Below are positions 51,026 to 56,448 of a stretch of DNA of 56,448 nucleotides, piece by piece. A model generated the notes under the pieces. It was not told the origin of the DNA, ran no database searches, and worked only from the letters and a program-made list of their open reading frames with translations. How positions within the stretch are numbered: the first letter of the stretch is position 1; each line of letters begins with the position of its first letter. Location of the stretch: positions 1-56,448 of the forward strand of contig JAFZYC010000053.1 in the NCBI GenBank assembly GCA_017616435.1, in the 5' to 3' direction. The position numbers and the translations under genes were made by a program. Source of the DNA: Clostridia bacterium. GTDB taxonomy: Bacteria > Bacillota > Clostridia > Christensenellales > CAG-138.

Positions 51026-52114
51026 ATGAAGAAGACCGAACGAACGATAAAACGTTTGTCGACACCTAAAAAAATACTCGTCGCGATACTTGCCCTGCTC
51101 GTGTTCCTCATTGTGGGATCGGGCCTTTTCGTGCTGATAAAGATGTACGGCATGAGCATCCATGCGACGAAGACCGTCGCGAAGCCGACCGTATCGCCCT
51201 ATGATACGCCCGATCCCGGCCTGCAGGATATCGACGGCGACCCGGATCTTTCGAGGGACTACGATCCGGATCTCGATCCGTCGCTCATCTACAACGATCC
51301 CATATATCTGCAGGACGCGATAGATCCTGACGTCGTGAACATTCTGGTACTTGGCACAGATACCAGGGGCAACGGCGACGTAGGCCGTTCGGACGTCATG
51401 CTGATAGTCTCCTACAATCAGCGCCTCAACACGGTGAAGGCGGTATCCGTCCTGCGCGACACTTGGATCTATCTTCCGGGCAGGAGCCTCTGGAACCGCG
51501 TCAACACCGCATACCGCTTCGGCGGGATAGGCCTTGCTATCAACACGATTAATATCAACTTCGAGCTGGACATACAGTATTATATGCTCACCGACTTCGA
51601 GAACCTCGTCAAGATAGTCGATTCGGTCGGCGGCCTTGACCTGCAGCTCTCGGATGCGGAGGTCGAGTACTATTCCGAAAGGAGCACTACTCCTCTGCAG
51701 CTCGTCGAAGGCACGACGAATACCTATCACATGGACGGCGAGCAGGTGCTCATGCACTGCCGCAACCGTACGATAGGCAACGGCGACTGGTCGAGGACGG
51801 AGCGCCAGAGGGACGTCATGAACGCGTTCCTCGTCAGGGCGAAGCAGGAGAGCAGCGTCTCGTCCGTGGCGTCTCTGGTTTACAGGCTCATGGGCTATGT
51901 CGAGACGAACCTCTCGCCGTGGCAGATGATGGCCATCGCGACGAACCTCGTGTTCGGCCCCGGGGCGAACGGCATAGTAAGGGCTACGCTCCCATGCCCG
52001 GGCTCTTGGTCGTACGCGTATGAGAGCTCTATGGCGGTCATAAGCATCGATATCGAAATGAACAAGCGGTGGATACACGAACTGTTCTACGGAGTTTACA
52101 GGGATGGAAACTGA
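51026..52114 (+). CDS. LytR-CpsA-Psr (LCP) family cell-wall glycopolymer ligase
   Basis: Joins teichoic acids or capsule to peptidoglycan at the outer face of the membrane. The 362-residue protein has a basic N-terminus, one membrane helix (about residues 14-38), an Asp/Pro-rich linker (about 60-100) and the LCP domain: VLGTDTRGNGDVGRSDVMLI (about 110-129), SVLRDTWIYLPGRS, RVNTAYRFGG, VDSVGGLDLQLS, HCRNRTIGNGDWSRTERQR (about 249-267), with the Arg and Asp residues that bind the lipid pyrophosphate. GGAGGAAG precedes the ATG. A plausible ligase for the polysaccharide of this window. Overlaps the next gene by 11 bases. Confidence 0.93.
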   Translation: MKKTERTIKRLSTPKKILVAILALLVFLIVGSGLFVLIKMYGMSIHATKTVAKPTVSPYDTPDPGLQDIDGDPDLSRDYDPDLDPSLIYNDPIYLQDAIDPDVVNILVLGTDTRGNGDVGRSDVMLIVSYNQRLNTVKAVSVLRDTWIYLPGRSLWNRVNTAYRFGGIGLAINTININFELDIQYYMLTDFENLVKIVDSVGGLDLQLSDAEVEYYSERSTTPLQLVEGTTNTYHMDGEQVLMHCRNRTIGNGDWSRTERQRDVMNAFLVRAKQESSVSSVASLVYRLMGYVETNLSPWQMMAIATNLVFGPGANGIVRATLPCPGSWSYAYESSMAVISIDIEMNKRWIHELFYGVYRDGN

Positions 52115-53087
52115 ACCGGCAACCGAATACAGGCGCGGGACGCGCAGGAAGGCGCTCCTGATCGTCAATCCCAAATCGGGCAACACACGCTCGCTCAACG
52201 TCATCGCCCCCGCGATAGAGGCCCTGTCGAGAGATGGGTATGAGACCATGGCCTTCACCACCACCTGCCGCGGCGACGCGACGCGGATCGCGGCGGAGTA
52301 CTGCCGTGACTGCGAGCTGCTGGTCTGCAGCGGCGGCGACGGCACGATGAACGAGGTCATAAGGGGCGTCATGCAGGTCGAGAAGGAGGACCGCCCGGTG
52401 CTGGGCTATATCCCCACGGGCTCGACCAACGATTTCGGCACCGCGCTCGGCCTTTCAAAGCGCGTGGACGTTCAGATAGACACCGCGCTGCACGGCATCC
52501 CGACCGAGATCGACGTCGGCTGCTTCAACGGCAGGCATTACGCCTATCTCGCCTCCTTCGGAGCGTTCACGGATATCAGCTACTCCACCTCTCAGGAGGC
52601 GAAGAACGCGCTGGGCTTCCTCGCGTATCTCGGCAGCGGCATGAACTCCATCGCCAACATCCGCCCCAATCATACCAACGTGATAATCAACGGCGAGATG
52701 ATATCGGGCGACTTCGCGTTCGCATCCGTCAGCAATACTCCGTCGGTAGTCGGCGTCATCAATTATACCAAGCGCGGCACGGTCGATCTCAACGACGGCC
52801 TGTTCGAGGTAATGCTCATCGATTATCCCGATACCGCGGTGGAGCTCGGCTGGATCGCACACGGTCTCAGCACGAGCGATTTCAGCAACGAGTACATGCA
52901 CAGGTACGAGTGCAGCGAAGTCCGCTTCATACTTGACGAGCCCGTCAACTGGATACTCGACGGCGAGCTCGTGGAGGCGGGACACGAGGTCTTTATCGAG
53001 AACATCCATTCCGCGATAAAGATAATGCTCCCCAAGCCCGAAAGGCGGGGGATAATGCAGTTCCAGAGAAGGAACATACAGCTTTGA
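52104..53087 (+). CDS. Diacylglycerol-kinase-family lipid kinase
   Basis: A 327-residue soluble lipid kinase of the DgkB/YegS group, which recycles diacylglycerol released during lipoteichoic-acid or related synthesis. Motifs: LLIVNPKSGNTRSL (about 18-31), VCSGGDGTMNEVIRG (about 75-89) with the catalytic GGDGT, and GYIPTGSTNDFGTALGL (about 102-118). A C-terminal beta domain follows. The gene overlaps the LCP gene by 11 bases, linking it to cell-surface polymer assembly. Confidence 0.93.
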   Translation: METEPATEYRRGTRRKALLIVNPKSGNTRSLNVIAPAIEALSRDGYETMAFTTTCRGDATRIAAEYCRDCELLVCSGGDGTMNEVIRGVMQVEKEDRPVLGYIPTGSTNDFGTALGLSKRVDVQIDTALHGIPTEIDVGCFNGRHYAYLASFGAFTDISYSTSQEAKNALGFLAYLGSGMNSIANIRPNHTNVIINGEMISGDFAFASVSNTPSVVGVINYTKRGTVDLNDGLFEVMLIDYPDTAVELGWIAHGLSTSDFSNEYMHRYECSEVRFILDEPVNWILDGELVEAGHEVFIENIHSAIKIMLPKPERRGIMQFQRRNIQL

Positions 53088-53122
53088 TATCATTGGCCGC
53101 CCGCATGGGCGCCGAGAGATAT

Positions 53123-53182
53123 ATGGTGAGTTCGGGACCATCCTCACCATGGAGCCAAGCTCCGAACAAAAAAACTAAGGAG
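53123..53182 (+). ncRNA. Candidate preQ1 riboswitch upstream of queT
   Basis: Seen: stem ATGGTGAG (53123-53130) with CTCACCAT (53143-53150); the 12-base loop holds TTCGG (53131-53135), which pairs with CCGAA (53162-53166) to form an H-type pseudoknot. Between them GGAG/CTCC (53151-53163) can form a small hairpin that competes. An A7 run and CTAAGGAG follow, the last being the ribosome site. Known: preQ1 riboswitches use such pseudoknots next to the ribosome site and precede QueT genes. Class (II, III or I-like) is not settled by eye. Likely acts on translation start. Confidence 0.7.
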
Positions 53183-53192
53183 AAAACAAAAA

Positions 53193-53726
53193 ATGGAAAA
53201 GAGACCCAAGCATTACAGCGCCAAGTTCCTGGCTCAGGGAGCCATCATCGCCGCGCTGTACGTCGCGCTGACGTATATCAGCGCGATCGTCGGGCTTTCG
53301 GGACAGAACCTGATCCAGTTCAGGCTGTCGGAGGCCCTCACGATACTCCCCTTCTTCACTTCAGCGGCCGTTCCCGGGCTCGCGATAGGATGCCTGATAT
53401 CCAACATAATCACATCCTGCGCCCCGTGGGACGTGGTCTTCGGGACGCTCGCAACGCTCATCGGCGCCGTCGGGAGCTATCTGCTGCGCAGGCACCGCTA
53501 CGCCGTAGCTATCCCGCCCATCCTCTCAAACACGCTCATAGTGCCGTTCGTCGTCTATTACTGCTACGGCCTCGATGAAACGCTCGCCGCATATCCCGCG
53601 GGCTACGCGCTGCTCATCACCGCCGCGTGCGTGTTTATAGGCGAGTTCGTTTGCTGCGGAGTGCTCGGCACGCTGCTGCAGACGGCGCTAATAAAGAATC
53701 CCCGCGTTTTAGGCAGCAGGGAATGA
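53193..53726 (+). CDS. queT: QueT-family queuosine-precursor transporter
   Basis: A 177-residue integral membrane protein with five to six helices, the substrate-binding S component of an ECF-type transporter for queuosine precursors such as preQ1. Signature features: AQGAIIAALYVALTYI (about 13-28), FRLSEALTILPFF (about 46-58), FGTLATLIGAVGSYLLRR, and ILSNTLIVPFVVYY. AAGGAG in the riboswitch candidate lies ten bases before the ATG. Energy-coupling genes are not in the window. A long non-coding stretch follows. Confidence 0.9.
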   Translation: MEKRPKHYSAKFLAQGAIIAALYVALTYISAIVGLSGQNLIQFRLSEALTILPFFTSAAVPGLAIGCLISNIITSCAPWDVVFGTLATLIGAVGSYLLRRHRYAVAIPPILSNTLIVPFVVYYCYGLDETLAAYPAGYALLITAACVFIGEFVCCGVLGTLLQTALIKNPRVLGSRE

Positions 53727-53802
53727 CGCCTCGACCCGTATGGGGGACAGCCCTCGACCACACATAATCGAATAATATATTTTGCAGAGATATGCATACA
53801 AG

Positions 53803-53831
53803 CACGCAGCCGCGAAACACACGGCTGCGTG
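53803..53831 (+). terminator. Hairpin after queT, possible terminator
   Basis: CACGCAGCCG (53803-53812) with CGGCTGCGTG (53822-53831), nine-base loop. Followed by TGCATTAAAAAATATATTT, with no proper T run, so terminator activity is uncertain. Confidence 0.45.
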
Positions 53832-53870
53832 TGCATTAAAAAATATATTTGAAAAATCCGAAAAAAGCAC

Positions 53871-53898
53871 TTGAAATGCTGCGGGAAATATGTATAAT
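53871..53898 (+). promoter_or_regulatory. Promoter of the S10 ribosomal operon
   Basis: TTGAAA (53871-53876), 16-base spacer, TATAAT (53893-53898). Predicted start near 53905. Confidence 0.75.
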
Positions 53899-53904
53899 AG
53901 GTAC

Positions 53905-54230
53905 GTTGCGCAATGTGCGGCTTTTGATGCCAACTGCGCGGCCGCAGCCTGTGTAGCGGCCGACAGATAAAAGTCAATCGGAGCAGCAGCGGTAGTCCCA
54001 AGGGAGATTGCCGGTCGCCAACCGGGTAACTTTTGAGGGAAGGCCCCGATAGGGGGCATGGCGGGAAACCGCCCGTTAGGTTTTGTATATGAAAACACAC
54101 GGGTGGGTGTACTGCCGGGAGCGGCGAAAGTCGAACTGTGCCTACATTATTATATGTGGAATACAGAGGGACGATACGCTCCGCAATAATACGGCACGGC
54201 GATTCCGTGAAAAATTGGAAGGAGTAAAAA
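53905..54230 (+). ncRNA. Long structured leader of the S10 operon
   Basis: About 325 bases without a gene. Hairpins visible: CGGCCGC/GCGGCCG (53939-53962), CCGGT/ACCGG (about 54011-54025), CCCC-GATA-GGGG (about 54044-54055) and GGCGG-GAAA-CCGCC (about 54059-54072). Ribosomal operon leaders often bind a ribosomal protein for feedback (L4 in E. coli S10); this one may do so, or may hold a different structured RNA. GGAAGGAG precedes rpsJ. Confidence 0.55.
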
Positions 54231-54539
54231 ATGGCAAACAACAGGATCCGCATTAAGCTCAAGGCCTATGAGTGCGAGCTCATCGACCAGAGCGCAGAAA
54301 AGATCGTTGACACGGCAAGGCGTACGGGCGCCAGGGTCTCCGGCCCCATCCCCCTCCCCACCGAGAAGGAGATCGTTACGATCCTCCGTGCAACGCACAA
54401 GTACAAAGACTCCAGAGAACAGTTCGAGATGCGCACGCACAAGCGCCTGATTGACATCATCCAGCCCTCCGCCAAGACGGTCGATGCGCTGATGAAGCTC
54501 GATCTTCCCGCCGGCGTAGACATCGAGATCAAGCTCTGA
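54231..54539 (+). CDS. rpsJ: Ribosomal protein S10
   Basis: Small-subunit protein S10 (NusE), 102 residues, also part of transcription antitermination. Starts [20 protein letters not shown] and contains [18 protein letters not shown] and [11 protein letters not shown], all highly conserved. GGAAGGAG lies six bases upstream. First gene of the S10 operon. Confidence 0.98.
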   Translation: MANNRIRIKLKAYECELIDQSAEKIVDTARRTGARVSGPIPLPTEKEIVTILRATHKYKDSREQFEMRTHKRLIDIIQPSAKTVDALMKLDLPAGVDIEIKL

Positions 54540-54553
54540 AATGAGGTGTCACG

Positions 54554-55180
54554 ATGAAACAGGCTATTTTGGGTAAGAAAATCGGCATGACTCAGGTCTT
54601 CCGTGAGGACGGCACGATGGTTCCCGTAACCGTTGTTATGGCCGGTCCCTGCCCCGTAACCCAGATCAAGACAGTAGATCACGACGGTTACGATGCGGTA
54701 CAGATGGCGTTCATGCCCGTTCGCGAGAAGCTCATCACCAAGCCCGAGATGGGTCACCTGAAGAAGGCTGGCGTTGAAGCTCATCGCTATGTCAAGGAGT
54801 TCCGCCTTGACGACTGCAGTCAGTATCAGGTCGGTAACGTTATCAAGGCTGACGTCTTTGAAAAGGGCGAGCGCGTCGACGTGACCGGCATTTCCAAGGG
54901 TAAGGGCTTCGAAGGCAACATCAAGCGTTGGAATCAGGCCCGCGGCCGCAAGACCCACGGTTCCCACTCCTATCGCGTAGCGGGCTCCATGGGCGCCTGC
55001 ACCTACCCCGGTGAGGTCTTCAAGACCAAGCGCCTTCCCGGCCACATGGGCCGCGAGCGCATCACCGTTCAGAACCTTGAGATCGTCCGCTCCGATGCTG
55101 AGAGGAACCTCCTCCTCATCAAGGGTGCCATCCCCGGCGCCAACGGCGGTCTGGTACTCGTAAAGAGCACCATTAAGTAA
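54554..55180 (+). CDS. rplC: Ribosomal protein L3
   Basis: Large-subunit protein L3, 208 residues. Conserved [16 protein letters not shown] at the N-terminus and the extended loop near the peptidyl-transferase centre, [20 protein letters not shown] (about 118-137), with [12 protein letters not shown] and [14 protein letters not shown]. Fourteen bases after rpsJ, with GAGGTGT upstream of the ATG. Confidence 0.98.
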   Translation: MKQAILGKKIGMTQVFREDGTMVPVTVVMAGPCPVTQIKTVDHDGYDAVQMAFMPVREKLITKPEMGHLKKAGVEAHRYVKEFRLDDCSQYQVGNVIKADVFEKGERVDVTGISKGKGFEGNIKRWNQARGRKTHGSHSYRVAGSMGACTYPGEVFKTKRLPGHMGRERITVQNLEIVRSDAERNLLLIKGAIPGANGGLVLVKSTIK

Positions 55181-55194
55181 GGGAGGACAGAACA

Positions 55195-55815
55195 ATGCCT
55201 AATGTAAATCTTTATAACATGAAGGGCGAGAACATCGGTACCGTCTATCTTGCCGAGACCGTATTCGGCGCCGAGATCAATGCCTCCGCAATGCACTCCT
55301 ACGTAGTCGCTTACCTCGCGAACCAGCGTCAGGGCACCCAGAGTGCCAAGACCCGCGCCGAGGTCTCCGGCGGCGGCAAGAAGCCCTGGCGTCAGAAGGG
55401 CACCGGCCGCGCCCGTCAGGGCAGCACGAGGTCCCCGCAGTGGACCCACGGCGGCGTAGTATTCGCCCCCAAGCCCCGCGACTACCGTCTGTCCCTCAAC
55501 AAGAAGCTCAAGCGCGTTGCCCTTTGCTCCGCTCTCTCCTCCAAGGTCGCCGATGAGAAGCTCGTCGTTGTCGACGCTATCGAGATGGATGAGATCAAGA
55601 CGAAGGAAATGGCGAAGTCCCTCACCGCTCTCAAGGCTGTAAAGCCCCTGATCGTCCTCGCCGAGAACGATGAGAACGTTGTGAAGTCCGCCCGCAACAT
55701 CGAGGGCGTTGAGGTCTCCTTTGTGGGCGCCCTCAACACCTATGAGATCCTCAAGCACGACACCCTTGTTATCAGCAAGGACGCCGCCGGCAAGATCGAG
55801 GAGGTATACGCATGA
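55195..55815 (+). CDS. rplD: Ribosomal protein L4
   Basis: Large-subunit protein L4, 206 residues, in some bacteria also the repressor of its own operon. The exit-tunnel loop is clear: [20 protein letters not shown] (about 61-80), then [25 protein letters not shown] precedes the ATG. Overlaps rplW by four bases (ATGA). Confidence 0.98.
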   Translation: MPNVNLYNMKGENIGTVYLAETVFGAEINASAMHSYVVAYLANQRQGTQSAKTRAEVSGGGKKPWRQKGTGRARQGSTRSPQWTHGGVVFAPKPRDYRLSLNKKLKRVALCSALSSKVADEKLVVVDAIEMDEIKTKEMAKSLTALKAVKPLIVLAENDENVVKSARNIEGVEVSFVGALNTYEILKHDTLVISKDAAGKIEEVYA

Positions 55816-56105
55816 ATTACCACGATATAATCATCCGCCCCGTTCTCTCCGAGAAGAGCTATGACATGATAGGCGAAAAGACCTACACCTTCATAGTAGA
55901 CAAGAGGGCCAACAAGACCGAGATCAAGCAGGCTGTCGAAGCCGTGTTCGCCGGTGTCGAGGTCGAAAAGGTCAACGTCGTCAACAGGATGGGCAAGCTC
56001 AAGAGGCAGGGCCGCTACGAAGGCCGCCGCGCCTCCACCAAGAAGGCTTATGTCACGCTCAAGGAGAACTCCAAGGGTATCGAGTTCTTCGACAGCATGC
56101 AGTAA
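55812..56105 (+). CDS. rplW: Ribosomal protein L23
   Basis: Large-subunit protein L23 at the tunnel exit, 97 residues, docking site for trigger factor and SRP. Conserved [33 protein letters not shown] and [18 protein letters not shown] (the rRNA-binding loop, about 55-72). Its ATG overlaps the rplD stop. Confidence 0.97.
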   Translation: MNYHDIIIRPVLSEKSYDMIGEKTYTFIVDKRANKTEIKQAVEAVFAGVEVEKVNVVNRMGKLKRQGRYEGRRASTKKAYVTLKENSKGIEFFDSMQ

Positions 56106-56117
56106 GGAGGAGTTAAG

Positions 56118-56448
56118 ATGGCTATAAGGAAAATTAAGCCCACGACCCCCGGTCAGCGTTTCATGACGGTCTCCATGTATGATGAGATCACCTGCACCAC
56201 TCCCGAGCGTTCCCTGCTCGAGGCGAAGAAGCGTACCGGCGGCCGCAACAACCGCGGACGCATCACCACCCGCCACATCGGCGGCGGCAACAGGGTCTAC
56301 TACCGCATAATCGACTTCAAGCGCAATAAGGACAACGTCCCCGCCAAGGTCGCCACGATCGAGTACGATCCCAACCGCTCCGCGAATATCGCTCTTCTGC
56401 ACTATGCAGACGGCGAGAAGCGTTACATCATTGCCCCCTACGGCCTGA
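56118..56448 (+). CDS. rplB: Ribosomal protein L2 (3' part beyond the window)
   Basis: Large-subunit protein L2, first 110 codons visible. Begins [17 protein letters not shown] and shows [19 protein letters not shown], typical of L2. AAGGAGG lies nine bases upstream. The final TGA letters of the window are out of frame; the gene simply runs off the end. Confidence 0.96.
   Translation, partial: MAIRKIKPTTPGQRFMTVSMYDEITCTTPERSLLEAKKRTGGRNNRGRITTRHIGGGNRVYYRIIDFKRNKDNVPAKVATIEYDPNRSANIALLHYADGEKRYIIAPYGL

Noticed and set aside
50474..52372. A 632-codon minus-strand open frame
   Set aside because: It runs opposite galE, the LCP gene and part of the lipid-kinase gene, all with clear family motifs; it is a GC-bias shadow.
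56446..56448. TGA at the window end as a stop of rplB
   Set aside because: It is out of frame with the gene starting at 56118, and L2 is normally about 275 residues.

Overview
The window reads as a stretch of a Gram-positive chromosome from the Clostridia side of the Firmicutes. Evidence: TTGACA/TATAAT-type promoters with 16-18 base spacers, strong AGGAGG ribosome sites, occasional TTG starts, a sortase, an LCP (LytR-CpsA-Psr) cell-wall ligase, a QueT-type transporter behind a probable preQ1 riboswitch, and an S10 operon in the usual order. Housekeeping genes are GC-rich; parts of the polysaccharide locus are visibly more AT-rich (20 G+C in the 60 bases at 28681-28740), as is usual for exchanged surface-sugar genes. 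I cannot name genus or species.

1-3217: 3'-truncated argS (minus strand), a divergent sortase, yebC, and a guanine-deaminase-like enzyme, closed by a bidirectional terminator. 3225-11896 (minus strand): an apparent seven-gene unit read from a strong promoter at 11995-12023. It starts with a secreted protein of about 1658 residues carrying InlB-type repeats. Then come two small acidic proteins that share a C-terminal motif, an HPr-kinase-like ATPase, a PqqD-like peptide-binding protein, an NTP_transf_5-type nucleotidyltransferase and a small membrane protein. PqqD, HPr-kinase-like and nucleotidyltransferase genes also occur together in some modified-peptide (RiPP) clusters. Here they sit with a surface protein and without a recognisable cyclase or leader protease, which makes this the best candidate in the window for an undescribed system.

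12272-45712: a large capsule/exopolysaccharide locus. It holds an ABC exporter, a CpsB-type phosphatase, an anchored Ig-like protein, two tandem BY-kinases with tyrosine-rich tails, and a priming sugar-phosphate transferase. A four-gene decoration module follows (HpcH/HpaI aldolase, 2-hydroxyacid dehydrogenase, ATP-grasp, asparagine-synthase-like). After that come seven GT2/GT4 glycosyltransferases and one GT10, an EpsG-type polymerase, a Wzm/Wzt transporter, a 704-residue unknown with ParB-like and nucleotidyltransferase-like parts, a DUF1919 protein, two acyltransferases, a metallophosphoesterase, a kinase-like gene bracketed by a 62-base direct repeat, and three more sugar-transfer-associated ATP-grasp genes.

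45946-56448: housekeeping genes. A GNAT acetyltransferase is divergent from a YcaQ-type DNA glycosylase; then tilS-hpt-galE, an LCP ligase and a lipid kinase, a preQ1 riboswitch candidate with queT, and a long structured leader before rpsJ-rplC-rplD-rplW-rplB (rplB cut by the window end). No tRNA, rRNA, CRISPR array, transposase or integrase was seen.
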